DNA from: Streptomyces fodineus
GTDB lineage: Bacteria; Actinomycetota; Actinomycetes; Streptomycetales; Streptomycetaceae
Assembly (NCBI RefSeq): GCF_001735805.1
Contig: NZ_CP017248.1
Coordinates: 682,001 to 746,000, forward strand
DNA: 64,000 bases
Direction: 5' to 3'
Shown: one piece after another, positions 17,311 through 25,720 of the stretch
Numbering within the stretch: the first letter of the stretch is position 1
Layout: each line of letters opens with the position of its first letter
Made by a program: the position numbers and the translations under genes
Notes under the pieces: generated by a model
What the model was told of the DNA's origin: nothing
What the model saw: only the letters and a program-made list of their open reading frames with translations
The model's database searches: none

Positions 17311-18435
17311 CTACCGCCCGGGAAGGCGATTCTTCCCGGCGGCCGGGGAAGCCGCCGCACCCTGTGTGCGGAGCCTTCCGACCGTCTTCAGCAGCTGGTC
17401 GGCCGGATCGCGCAGCCGGGGATGGGCCAGCACGGTGTTGCGCAGCCCGCGTACCGGCCTGCGCCACAGCCGCTGGGCCAGCGCCACCGGGTGGGCCCGG
17501 GCGGCGAAGCCCTCGGCGACCCGCAGTTCGCGGGTCTTCAGCCAGTCCTTGTACTCCTTGTCACCGCGGCCGAGGTCGACCATGGTCACCCCGGCCCGGG
17601 CAGCCGCCTCGGCGGTCCTCAGGTGCATCATCAACCCCGGTGAGTAGTAGTGCAGTTCGGGGTCGTAGGCGGTGAACCAGGCCGCCAGCACCGTGCTCGA
17701 CCGGGGGCCGAAGTGGGCCGCGACCGGCCGGTCCCCCGCGTACAGCACGGACAGCACTCCGGTGAAGTGCTCCTCGCGCTCGCGGAAGAGATGGTCGACC
17801 AGAGCGACGATCCACGGCCGGGAGAACCGGTCCATACGGCCGGTCCTGCGGTACTGGGCGGACTTCCACCGCATGAGGGTGCGCAGGACCTGCGGGTCAC
17901 GCTCGTCGAACACGAACCGCACCTCGCCGATGTCCCGGCCCAGGCGCCGTTCCTTCTTCAGGGTCGTCTTGGCCAGCCCCGGGTAGGTGCCGCGCAGCCA
18001 CTCCGGGTAGCCGCCGTCGCCGGGCTTCACATCGATCACCGGTGAGGCGAAGGTGCCGGTCACGTGGGGCGCGAACGGCCGTTGTTCCTCAACGAGATGG
18101 TCGAACTCGAAGATGCTGAGCCGGCAGGCCCGCAGCAGGTCCTCGGCGTGCCAGGCGAGGCCGGGCCGGTGCACGAGGGCCTGGCAGTCGGACAGTCCGA
18201 GCCCGATGGCCCGTCCGGTGCCGAATGGCCCCCGCTCGTACGGGAAGAACCCGGCCGGCTCGCCGTTCTCGCGCAGGACCGCCACGCGCGCCCCGCCCCG
18301 GAACCGGCCGACGCCGATCGCGAACTCCGGTGCGAGGAAGGGGTTGGCGTACTCGGGCGACTCGTCCATCGCACGGTGCCAGGCCCCGCGCAGTTCGGCC
18401 GTCAGCTCGCCGGGTCTGTGGATGGTGATCTCCAC
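17311..18435 (-). CDS. GNAT-fold acetyltransferase, CelD/BcsL-like (Acetyltransf_6)
   Basis: About 374 residues. Segments such as FASPVIDV, LKKERRLGRDIGEVRF, RFSRPWIVALVDHLF, GVLSVLYAGDRPVAAHFG, and PELHYYSPGLMMHLRTAEAAARAG followed by VDLGRGDKEYKDWLKT match the Acetyltransf_6 (FemAB-like) domain of CelD/BcsL proteins, where the DLG-x-G-x-x-x-YK motif is characteristic. They transfer an acyl or aminoacyl group in envelope or polysaccharide assembly. The start is uncertain: the GTG at 18435 (VEITIHRPGEL) agrees with the domain, whereas an ATG at 18513 would add 26 residues without a good ribosome site. Confidence 0.75.
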   Translation of the reverse strand: MEITIHRPGELTAELRGAWHRAMDESPEYANPFLAPEFAIGVGRFRGGARVAVLRENGEPAGFFPYERGPFGTGRAIGLGLSDCQALVHRPGLAWHAEDLLRACRLSIFEFDHLVEEQRPFAPHVTGTFASPVIDVKPGDGGYPEWLRGTYPGLAKTTLKKERRLGRDIGEVRFVFDERDPQVLRTLMRWKSAQYRRTGRMDRFSRPWIVALVDHLFREREEHFTGVLSVLYAGDRPVAAHFGPRSSTVLAAWFTAYDPELHYYSPGLMMHLRTAEAAARAGVTMVDLGRGDKEYKDWLKTRELRVAEGFAARAHPVALAQRLWRRPVRGLRNTVLAHPRLRDPADQLLKTVGRLRTQGAAASPAAGKNRLPGR

Positions 18436-18715
18436 CTCAGTTCGACCGCCCTTCCGCAGGCTGTGCGAGCGATGTGCCCGAGGCGGCACCGGCCGGTGAG
18501 GCGTATGGATCATGGCTCATGGATCGCATGGGCGACCGCTCCCCCCATGACGCGCCGGGCGCGTCCTGCCACTGGTTCCGATGTGCGCAAAAATCCCCTC
18601 CGCGCGCGACTGCTCAAACGTCGCGAAACAGTACGCACACTGTCAAGGGTGCCTCAGGCGACGGACGGTCCGCCACGGGTCTGCGGACTTCGGGGACAAG
18701 TCCTTACCCGGCCTT

Positions 18716-19597
18716 TCAGCGGGGCTTGCGCCCCCGTTCCTCCGCCGCGGCACTCAGCTCCTGAGTGCCGATGACCGAAAGCAGCTCAAGCTGGGCGGCT
18801 CCCTCGGTGCCGGGCGGGGCGCTGAACCACAGCAGGCGCTGCCGGCCGTCCTCGCTGAAGAGGCTGTGGCAGTCCAGCTCGATGACGCCGAGCGAGGGGT
18901 GGACGATCCGCTTGTGGTCGGTGCGGCGCAGGGCCACCTCCCGCTGCTCCCACAGCTCGGCGAACTCCGTGCTGCGCCGCAGCAGCGCGGCCACCAGCCG
19001 GGTGACGTCGGTGTCCTTGGCGCGCCGGGCGGCGACCGCCTGGAGGTCGGCGGTGAACACCCGGGAGTGGTGCGGATGGTCCTCGGCCGGGTAGATGCCG
19101 CGGGCCGCGGGCTCGGTGAACCAGCGGTACACGAAGCTGCGGTGGGGACCGCGTCCGCTCGGCATCTCTCCGAGCAGTGCCACGGCGAGGGGGTTCTGGA
19201 CGAGCGGCTCATGCAGGTCGGTGATGACCTGGGCGGGCGTGGTGGTGAGCCGGTCCAGGAGGCCGAGCAGGGCGGGCTGGACGAGCGCGGTGGGCCCGGA
19301 CGCCTCGGACGGCAGCCGGCGGTCGGCGAGGTGGAACAGGTGGTCGCGTTCGTCGCCGCCGATCCGCAGGGCGCGGGCGAGGGCGGCCAGGACCTGCGAG
19401 GAGGGCTGAGCGCCGCGGCCCCGCTCCAGCTCGGTGTAGTAGTCGGCCGAGAGCCCGGCCAGCTGGGCCACCTCCTCGCGGCGCAGGCCCGGGACGCGGC
19501 GGCGCGGGCCGGCGGGCAGGCCGACGTCGGCGGGGCGGACCCGGTCGCGCCGGGACTTCAGGAAGGCGGCCAGCTCGGCATGGTTCACGCCCTCCAT
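18716..19597 (-). CDS. XRE-family regulator with MmyB-like ligand-binding domain
   Basis: A 293-residue DNA-binding protein. Residues about 8-80 form an XRE helix-turn-helix with the characteristic GLRREEVAQLAGLSADYYTELERGR sequence, and the remainder is the MmyB-like PAS-type ligand-binding domain (ADRRLP, YRWFTEPAARGIYP, WEQREVALRRTDHKRIVHPSLG). These regulators are thought to bind a fatty acid or other small ligand and commonly control an adjacent divergent dehydrogenase. That layout is seen here: the SDR gene starts 131 bases away on the other strand. Confidence 0.9.
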   Translation of the reverse strand: MEGVNHAELAAFLKSRRDRVRPADVGLPAGPRRRVPGLRREEVAQLAGLSADYYTELERGRGAQPSSQVLAALARALRIGGDERDHLFHLADRRLPSEASGPTALVQPALLGLLDRLTTTPAQVITDLHEPLVQNPLAVALLGEMPSGRGPHRSFVYRWFTEPAARGIYPAEDHPHHSRVFTADLQAVAARRAKDTDVTRLVAALLRRSTEFAELWEQREVALRRTDHKRIVHPSLGVIELDCHSLFSEDGRQRLLWFSAPPGTEGAAQLELLSVIGTQELSAAAEERGRKPR

Positions 19598-19622
19598 GGT
19601 CGCGCCCCGCGGGATGCGTAGC

Positions 19623-19641
19623 CAGGGGTTGCCGACCCCCG
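19623..19641. promoter_or_regulatory. Candidate operator between MmyB-type regulator and SDR genes
   Basis: Within the 131-base divergent intergenic region, GGGGT (19625-19629) and ACCCC (19635-19639) form a dyad around TGCCG, with an outer C/G match. It sits close to the regulator start and could be its binding site. It is the clearest symmetrical element between the two genes. Function inferred. Confidence 0.35.
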
Positions 19642-19728
19642 GGTGAGCGCAGCCGTGGTTGACGGGGGTACGGCGGCCCAGGCTGAAGAAGCACGTACCG
19701 CACCGCGACGTCCGGCAGGAGACCGCTC

Positions 19729-20511
19729 ATGTCCGCTCAGGAACCAGCCACCCAGGAAACAACCGTCCGGGAACCGGCTGCCCGGCCCCGTGTGGCCGTG
19801 GTCACCGGAGGCTCGCGCGGTATCGGCCGGGCGACGGTGAGCCGGCTCGCCGCCGACGGATACGCCGTGGTGATCGGGTACGCCGGCAACCGCGAGTCGG
19901 CCGAGGCCGCCGTCGAGGAGGTCATCGCGGCCGGCGGCAGGGCGGTCGCCGTGCGCGCCGATGTCGCGGACGAACGGCAGGTCGCCGAGTTGTTCGGGAC
20001 GGCCGCCGCGGAGTTCGGCGGGGTCGATGCGGTGGTCCACGCGGCCGGCCGGATGTATCTCGCGCCGATCGCCGAGCTGGACCTCGCCGAGCTGGACGCG
20101 ATGCACCGCACCAACATCCGCGGCACGTTCGTGGTCGCCCGCCAGGCGGCCCGCACCCTGCGCCGGGGCGGCTCGTTCGTCGCCTTCTCCACGTCCGTGG
20201 TGGGCCTGGCCTTTCCCACGTACGGCGCCTACAGCGCGAGCAAGGGCGCGGTCGAGGCGCTGACCCTGGTGCTGGCCCGCGAACTGCGCGGCCGGGACGT
20301 CACCGTGAACACCGTCGCCCCCGGGCCCACGGCCACCGAGCTGTTCCTGGACGGCAAGGACGAGGAGACCATCGCGCGCCTGGCCGCCCAGCCGCCGCTG
20401 GAACGCCTCGGCACGCCCGCCGACATCGCCGAGGTGGTGGCCTTCCTCGCCTCCCCGGCCGGCCACTGGGTCAACGGCCAGGTCGTGCGCGCCAACGGCG
20501 GCATCGTCTGA
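19729..20511 (+). CDS. Short-chain dehydrogenase/reductase (classical SDR)
   Basis: A 260-residue NAD(P)-dependent oxidoreductase. The cofactor motif TGGSRGIG follows an N-terminal extension of about 25 residues; the structural N-A-G motif reads HAAG; the catalytic Ser lies in SFVAFSTS and the Tyr-Lys pair in YGAYSASKGA; the C-terminus ends WVNGQVVRANGGIV, typical of FabG-like SDRs. The substrate is unknown. It is probably the main target of the divergent MmyB-type regulator and may share a transcript with the second SDR 20 bases downstream. Confidence 0.9.
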   Translation: MSAQEPATQETTVREPAARPRVAVVTGGSRGIGRATVSRLAADGYAVVIGYAGNRESAEAAVEEVIAAGGRAVAVRADVADERQVAELFGTAAAEFGGVDAVVHAAGRMYLAPIAELDLAELDAMHRTNIRGTFVVARQAARTLRRGGSFVAFSTSVVGLAFPTYGAYSASKGAVEALTLVLARELRGRDVTVNTVAPGPTATELFLDGKDEETIARLAAQPPLERLGTPADIAEVVAFLASPAGHWVNGQVVRANGGIV

Positions 20512-20530
20512 CCATCACCCTCCCCACCCC

Positions 20531-21448
20531 TTGAGGAATCATGACCACCGACACCCCCGAACGATCCTGGTCACCGGCGCCTCCAGCGGCTTCGGCGCGC
20601 TGACCGTGCGCGCCCTCGCCGACGCGGGCCACACCGTCTACGCGGGCATCCGGCAGACGGCCGGCCGCAACGCCTCCGCCGTGGCCGGCCTGGACGGATA
20701 CGCGGCCGACCACGGCGTGTCCCTGCACGCCGTCGAACTGGACGTCACCTCCCAGGACTCCGCCGACGCGGCGGTGGCCCGGGTGCTGGCCGCCGAGGGC
20801 CGGCTGGACGTGGTGGTGCACAACGCGGGCCACATGGTCACCGGGCCCGCCGAGGCCTTCACTCCCGAGCAGCTCGCGGACCTGTACGACGTCAATGTGC
20901 TGGGTGCCCAGCGCGTGAACCGGGCCGCGCTGCCCCGGCTGCGGGAGCGGGGCGAGGGCCTGCTGGTGTGGATCGGCAGCTCCAGCACGCGCGGCGGCTG
21001 TCCGCCGTTCCTGGGGCCGTACTTCGCGGCCAAGGCGGCGATGGACGCGCTGGCGGTCAGTTACGCCGGTGAACTGGTCCGGTTCGGCATCGACACCGCG
21101 ATCGTCGTGCCGGGCGCCTTCACCTCCGGCACGAACCACTTCCTGCACGCCGGCACCCCCGCCGACACCGGGCGCGCGGCGGCCTACGACGAACGCTACG
21201 GCACCCTGCTGGCGGGGCTGGACCAGCGGCTCGCGGCGCTGATCCCGCCGGACGCGGACGCGGCGGAGGTCGCCCGGGCCGTCGTACGTCTGGTGGACCT
21301 GCCCGGCGGCCGCCGGCCGCTGCGCACCCACGTGGACCCGGCCCGTGACGGCAGCGAGGTCGTCTCCGCGGTCGCCGGCCGTGTCCGCGCCGAGTTCTTC
21401 CGCCGTGCCGGCCTCGACGACCTGCTCACCCCGGGCAGTTCCCTCTGA
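20531..21448 (+). CDS. SDR-family oxidoreductase, probable frameshift near its start
   Basis: About 300 residues: TILVTGASSGFG cofactor motif, HNAGHM, a Ser in WIGSSSTRGG and FLGPYFAAKAAMD with the catalytic Tyr-x-x-x-Lys pair. The frame is open from a TTG at 20531, but that codon is inside the apparent ribosome site (TTGAGGA). The natural start looks like the ATG at 20541 (GAGGA-ATC-ATG), which encodes MTTDTP and then runs out of frame at CCCCC (20554-20558). One extra C would join MTTDTP to RTILVTGAS. So either a base was lost in the genome or in the assembly at this homopolymer, or the TTG is used without a Shine-Dalgarno site. Downstream of the first SDR and probably co-transcribed. Confidence 0.75.
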   Translation: MRNHDHRHPRTILVTGASSGFGALTVRALADAGHTVYAGIRQTAGRNASAVAGLDGYAADHGVSLHAVELDVTSQDSADAAVARVLAAEGRLDVVVHNAGHMVTGPAEAFTPEQLADLYDVNVLGAQRVNRAALPRLRERGEGLLVWIGSSSTRGGCPPFLGPYFAAKAAMDALAVSYAGELVRFGIDTAIVVPGAFTSGTNHFLHAGTPADTGRAAAYDERYGTLLAGLDQRLAALIPPDADAAEVARAVVRLVDLPGGRRPLRTHVDPARDGSEVVSAVAGRVRAEFFRRAGLDDLLTPGSSL

Positions 21449-21605
21449 GCCCCCTCGATCCAGGATCCGCGCTCTTGACATGAACCTGCGCCAACCCCGA
21501 GTCTTCGTGCGTGAAGTTGCTCGATTGAAGCTCATTTCGAGCGCGTACGAGCAACAGCCCGCAAGAACAGTCAGTCCGCAGCGCTGCGAGGGGAGCTGTT
21601 CCGCC

Positions 21606-24257
21606 GTGCAAAGACCGCGAAGACTACGCCATCGTGTGCCGTGGCCGGCCTGGGTGCCGCTGGGGCTGGCGACCGCCCTGGCGGCAACCGTGCTCGCGGG
21701 CCCGGCACCCGCCCAGGCCGCCGCCACCGCCTCCGGCGCCGTACTCGATCCGGCCCACGGCAGCGTCAGCTGGCAGAGCCCGGTCTACGCCAAGGGCACC
21801 GGCGGCGGCACCGAGACCTGTCCCGACGCCGCAGCCGACCCCGACAACAAGGTCTGCGACCGCTTCGACCTGACCGTCTCGGTGCCGGACGGCTACTGGG
21901 ACGACAACCCCGAGGGCGGCGTCCCGCTGGCGGTCAAGTGGGAGAAGCCCTCCGACGACTTCGACCTGTACGTCTACGACGACCACGGCAAGCAGGTCGC
22001 GTCCAGCGCGGGCACAGCCGATCCCGAGGCCACGGTGATCCCGCGGGCGTCGGGGACGTACCACGTACTGGTCGTCCCGTACGACGTGCACGACAACTCC
22101 TTCACCGGCACGGCGTATCTGCCCGCCACCACGGACGCCGGCGATCTCACATCGTTCTCGGGCGGCGACGGCAGTTACACCGTCAAGGCGGGTCAACTCA
22201 CGGCGCAGGCGGATTTCCTGACAGGTGGTCGACTGCGGTTGCAGGCAGATCCCTCCGGCTCGCTGAGCGATCCCGCGGGCACCGACATCGTGCGCGAACA
22301 GCCCGCGACCGAGCGGCACACCTCGTCCTTCGACGCGGGCGACTACTACGGCATCCGCTCGCCGCAGGCCGTCCTGCGCGTCTACAAGAAGCCACTGCGC
22401 TTCGGACTGTACAAGCCCGACAACCGCACCCGGATCTGGCAGGAGGACAAGCCGCTGCGCTGGTCCACCGGCGGCATGCGGCAGAGCCTCGTGCGGGGCG
22501 CGGACGAGCAGTTCTTCGGTGGTGGCGAGCAGAACGGCAGCTTCTCGCACCGCGGGCAGACGATGTACGTGTCCAACAGCTTCGACTGGGATGAGGGCGG
22601 CTACAACAACTCCCAGCCGTTCTACCTCTCCAGCGCGGGCTACGGCGTGCTGCGCAACACCTTCGCACCGGGCGTGTACACCTTCGGGTCACCGGTGACC
22701 ACGGGCCAGCAGGAACGGCGGCTGGACGCCTACTACTTCCTCGGTGACGCCAAGCAGGTCATCGGCAAGTACACGGCGTTGGCCGGCAAGCCCTTCATGC
22801 CTCCGGTGTACGGACTCGAACCCGGCGACTCCGACTGCTACCTGCACAACGCCAACCGGGGCGAGCGGCACACCCTGGACGCGCTGAAGATCGCCGACGG
22901 GTACACACAGAACCAGATGCCGCTCGGCTGGATGCTGGTCAACGACGGTTACGGCTGCGGGTACGAGAACCTGGAGCAGACCGCCAAGGGCCTGCAGGAC
23001 CACCACGCGCAGCTCGGCCTGTGGACCCAGGACGGCATCGACAAGCTGGCCGACCAGGTCAAGGCGGGCCAACGGGTGGCCAAGCTGGACGTGGCCTGGG
23101 TCGGCAACGGCTACAAGTTCGCGCTGGACGCGTGCGACGCCGCCAAGAAGGGGATCGAGGCCAACAGCGACGCGCGCGGTTTCGTGTGGCTGCCGGTGTC
23201 CTGGGCGGGCGCCCAGCGCTGCGGAGTGCTGTGGAGCGGCGACCAGAAGCTGTCCTGGGACTACATCCGCTGGCAGATCCCGACCTATGCCGGCGCGACC
23301 CTGTCCGGCATCGCCTACAACACCGGTGACGTGGGCAGCATCTACCGGCACGACGCCAAGATGTACGCCCGGGACCTGCAGTGGAAGGCGTTCCTGCCGG
23401 CCATCATGACCATGGACGGCTGGGCGACCGACCTCACCACGAAGAAGCCCGCCGACCAGCAGCCCTGGCTGGACGGGGAGCCCTACACCTCGGTCAACAG
23501 GAAGTACCTGCAGCTGAAGGAACGGCTGCTGCCGTACATGTACACCCTGTCCGCCGAGGCGGCGAAGACCGGTGTGGGCTCGGTACGGCCGCTGTGGCTG
23601 GAGTTCCCGGACGACCCGGGCACCCTCTCGGACCAGGCGAAGTACGAGTTCCTGTCCGGCCCCGACTTCCTCGTGGCCCCGGTCTACCAGGACACCGACA
23701 CCCGCGACGGCATCTACCTGCCGAAGGGCACCTGGACCGACTACTGGACCGGCCGCACCTACCAGGGCCCGACCACGGTCAACGGCTACCACGCCCCGCT
23801 CGACACGCTCCCGCTGTTCGTGCGCGAGGGCGCGATCGTGCCGATGTGGCCGAAGGGGACGACGAGTTGGCAGACCCGGGACCGGCACGAGCTGGACTGG
23901 GACCTGTACCCGGCGGCCCACGGCACGAGCCGCTACACGCTGTACGAGGACGACGGGGTGACCCGCGACTTCGCGCAGGGCGCCGCCGCCACCCAGCGGG
24001 TGTCCGTGCACAGCGACGGCAACGCGACCACCGTCTCCGTCGGCGCGAGCAGGGGCGACTACGCCGGCAAGGTGGACGACCGCTCCTACCGGTTCACCGT
24101 GCACGGCGACTCGGCGCCCCGTCAGGTGCTCCTCGACGGCCGCCGACTGCCCGCCTCCGCCTGGTCGTACGACGCCGGCACGGATGTCACGACCGTCACC
24201 ACACCGAGTCTGCCGCTGGACCGGGGATTCACCGTGCGACTGGTCGACGAGAGGTAA
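21606..24257 (+). CDS. Secreted glycoside hydrolase family 31 enzyme
   Basis: An 883-residue exported alpha-glycosidase or transglycosylase. The GTG at 21606 follows AGGGGAG and opens a signal peptide (WVPLGLATALAATVLAG, cut near AQA-AA). Residues about 40-170 form a small PPC-like beta domain, then the GH31 N-terminal beta-sandwich, a (beta/alpha)8 barrel and C-terminal sheets. The likely nucleophile is Asp495 in KLDVAWVG and the likely acid/base Asp546 in LWSGDQ, the usual GH31 order. The nucleophile motif differs from the W-x-D-M-N-E type, recalling GH31 transglucosylases and alpha-galactosidases, so maltase activity should not be assumed. It sits upstream of GH18 and PL7 genes. Confidence 0.85.
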   Translation: MQRPRRLRHRVPWPAWVPLGLATALAATVLAGPAPAQAAATASGAVLDPAHGSVSWQSPVYAKGTGGGTETCPDAAADPDNKVCDRFDLTVSVPDGYWDDNPEGGVPLAVKWEKPSDDFDLYVYDDHGKQVASSAGTADPEATVIPRASGTYHVLVVPYDVHDNSFTGTAYLPATTDAGDLTSFSGGDGSYTVKAGQLTAQADFLTGGRLRLQADPSGSLSDPAGTDIVREQPATERHTSSFDAGDYYGIRSPQAVLRVYKKPLRFGLYKPDNRTRIWQEDKPLRWSTGGMRQSLVRGADEQFFGGGEQNGSFSHRGQTMYVSNSFDWDEGGYNNSQPFYLSSAGYGVLRNTFAPGVYTFGSPVTTGQQERRLDAYYFLGDAKQVIGKYTALAGKPFMPPVYGLEPGDSDCYLHNANRGERHTLDALKIADGYTQNQMPLGWMLVNDGYGCGYENLEQTAKGLQDHHAQLGLWTQDGIDKLADQVKAGQRVAKLDVAWVGNGYKFALDACDAAKKGIEANSDARGFVWLPVSWAGAQRCGVLWSGDQKLSWDYIRWQIPTYAGATLSGIAYNTGDVGSIYRHDAKMYARDLQWKAFLPAIMTMDGWATDLTTKKPADQQPWLDGEPYTSVNRKYLQLKERLLPYMYTLSAEAAKTGVGSVRPLWLEFPDDPGTLSDQAKYEFLSGPDFLVAPVYQDTDTRDGIYLPKGTWTDYWTGRTYQGPTTVNGYHAPLDTLPLFVREGAIVPMWPKGTTSWQTRDRHELDWDLYPAAHGTSRYTLYEDDGVTRDFAQGAAATQRVSVHSDGNATTVSVGASRGDYAGKVDDRSYRFTVHGDSAPRQVLLDGRRLPASAWSYDAGTDVTTVTTPSLPLDRGFTVRLVDER

Positions 24258-24267
24258 AGGAATCGTA

Positions 24268-24301
24268 TGGTCTAGTCCAAAGAGCGTGTTGGTCTAGTCC
24301 A
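24268..24301. promoter_or_regulatory. Paired 12-bp direct repeats resembling chitinase-promoter/DasR (dre) sites
   Basis: TGGTCTAGTCCA occurs at 24268-24279 and again, identical, at 24290-24301, 22 bases apart (about two helical turns). Streptomyces chitinase promoters such as chi63 carry a pair of 12-bp direct repeats that mediate chitin induction and glucose repression, and the DasR consensus contains TGGTCTAGACCA. Location upstream of a GH18 chitinase gene fits. The repeat is seen; the regulator is inferred from known biology. Confidence 0.75.
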
Positions 24302-24327
24302 ACTTATTGACGTGACCGCAACAGCTC

Positions 24328-24371
24328 CCAGAGGGTGGGGCTCCCCGCTCCGGGGACTCCCCACCCTCTGG
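24328..24371 (+). other. Long hairpin in the leader of the GH18 gene, touching its Shine-Dalgarno site
   Basis: A perfect 13-base inverted repeat (24328-24340 with 24359-24371) encloses an inner six-base stem (24342-24347 with 24351-24356) and a CTC loop. The last two bases of the right arm are the first two Gs of the GGAGG ribosome site (24370-24374) for the GTG at 24381. It lies between the direct repeats and the gene, so it is probably transcribed as leader RNA and could act as attenuator, translation gate or mRNA stabiliser. Confidence 0.6.
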
Positions 24372-24380
24372 AGGCACGCA

Positions 24381-25595
24381 GTGAGACGTCTTCGGGCATG
24401 CCTGGGCGCGACGGCGGCCGTCGCGCTCGCCGCCGCCGGCACCACCGCGCTCGTCGCGAGCAACGCCTCGGGCGCGACGACCGCGCTGAGCAACCGCTGG
24501 TACGCCGCCGCCCCGTATCTGATGCCGCTGGACAACGACCCACCGGATGCGGCCGCCATCATGGACGCCACCAACCTCAAGGCCTTCCAGCTGGCCTTCA
24601 TCCTCGCCCCCAACGGCGGCGGCTGTTCGCCCACTTGGGGCGGCACCTCGCCGGTGTCCTCGGACACGGCCGTACAGTCGTTGATCAGCACGATCCGCGC
24701 CAAGGGCGGTGACGTGTCGGTCTCCATCGGCGGCTACGGCGGCACCAAGCTCGGCCAGGCCTGCGCGGACGCCGCATCCACGGCGGCGGCCTACCAGCAG
24801 GTCATCACCAAGTACGGGCTGCACGCCATCGACTTCGACCTGGAGGAGCCGGAGTACGAGAACACGGCGGCCATCAAGAACGAGATCGGCGCCGCCAAGA
24901 TCCTCCAGCAGAACAACCCGGGCCTGTACGTCTCCGTGACGACGGCCGGTACAGCCGACGGCACCGGCTGGTTCGGCAAGCAGATGCTGCTGGAGGCCAA
25001 GTCCCAGGGGTTCACGCCGAACAACTTCTCCATCATGCCGTTCGACGGCGGCTTCAACGGAGCGGCGAGCCAGACCAGCGCGCTGACCAACTTCAATGCG
25101 ATCCTGCAGTCCACCTTCGGCTGGGACCAGGCGACCGCGTACGCGCACGAGGGCTTCTCCGGCATGAACGGCCGCAGCGACACGGGCGAGTACTTCACCC
25201 AGGCCGACTTCCAGACGGTGCTGGACTACGCGACGAGCCACAACATGGACCGCTTCACGTTCTGGTCCCTGAACCGCGACCGGCAGTGCAGCCCGCCCGA
25301 CAACGGCGGTCGTACGTCCGGCACATGCTCCAGCGTGGCGCAGAACTCCTGGGACTTCGCCAAGTACTCGGTGAACTTCGCCGGGGTCACCCCGCCGACC
25401 ACCCCGCCGACTCCCACTCCGACCCCGACCCCCACTCCCACCTCGTGCAAGACCGCCTGGAGCGCGTCGGCGGTGTACACGGCCGGCAACGAGGTCTCGT
25501 ACAACAAGCACAACTGGAAGGCCAAGTGGTGGACCCAGAACGAGGTGCCCGGCGCCTCGGAATGGGGGCCGTGGCAGGACGAGGGCGCCTGCTGA
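24381..25595 (+). CDS. Secreted GH18 chitinase with C-terminal CBM5/12
   Basis: A 404-residue exported endo-acting chitinase. The GTG at 24381 has GGAGG six bases upstream and starts a signal peptide (RRLRACLGATAAVALAAAG). The catalytic domain (about 35-340) contains SIGGYGG on strand 3 and the GH18 D-x-D-x-E motif as DFDLE with Asp151, Asp153 and Glu155, Glu155 being the expected acid. A Pro-Thr linker of TP repeats leads to a CBM5/12 chitin-binding module (AVYTAGNEVSYN, AKWWTQNEVPG, WGPW). Upstream DasR-like repeats support chitin-responsive control. The domain order is common in Streptomyces. Confidence 0.9.
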   Translation: MRRLRACLGATAAVALAAAGTTALVASNASGATTALSNRWYAAAPYLMPLDNDPPDAAAIMDATNLKAFQLAFILAPNGGGCSPTWGGTSPVSSDTAVQSLISTIRAKGGDVSVSIGGYGGTKLGQACADAASTAAAYQQVITKYGLHAIDFDLEEPEYENTAAIKNEIGAAKILQQNNPGLYVSVTTAGTADGTGWFGKQMLLEAKSQGFTPNNFSIMPFDGGFNGAASQTSALTNFNAILQSTFGWDQATAYAHEGFSGMNGRSDTGEYFTQADFQTVLDYATSHNMDRFTFWSLNRDRQCSPPDNGGRTSGTCSSVAQNSWDFAKYSVNFAGVTPPTTPPTPTPTPTPTPTSCKTAWSASAVYTAGNEVSYNKHNWKAKWWTQNEVPGASEWGPWQDEGAC

Positions 25596-25600
25596 ACCTC

Positions 25601-25629
25601 TTGACGTGTCTGGTTCAGACCTCTAGCTT
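25601..25629 (+). promoter_or_regulatory. Promoter of the PL7 lyase gene with embedded dre-like site
   Basis: TTGACG (25601-25606) and TAGCTT (25624-25629) are separated by exactly 17 bases, a good HrdB-type promoter. The spacer and -10 flank hold TGGTTCAGACCT (25611-25622), close to the chitinase repeat TGGTCCAGACCT and the DasR consensus. This places a possible DasR-family or ROK-type operator right over the polymerase site. Promoter well supported; regulator inferred. Confidence 0.55.
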
Positions 25630-25646
25630 CTCGGGTCACCGATGAC

Positions 25647-25687
25647 CAAGGATGCGTTCAGCGTTCATGCTGCTGAACGCATCCTTG
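25647..25687 (+). other. 16-bp perfect hairpin in the leader of the PL7 lyase gene
   Basis: CAAGGATGCGTTCAGC at 25647-25662 pairs perfectly with 25672-25687 around a nine-base loop. It begins about 18 bases after the -10 box and ends 33 bases before the ATG at 25721, so it lies in the 5' leader and not at a gene end. It contains no U-tract. A 5' stabilising hairpin, a repressor site or an attenuator are all possible. Confidence 0.6.
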
Positions 25688-25720
25688 ATCCGACCTTCGG
25701 TTCGCAGAAGGGACCCCCAC

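Noticed and set aside
24328..24371. Hairpin as terminator of the GH31 gene
   Set aside because: It is 70 bases beyond the GH31 stop and downstream of the chitinase control repeats, touching the next gene's ribosome site; leader function is more likely, although dual use cannot be excluded.
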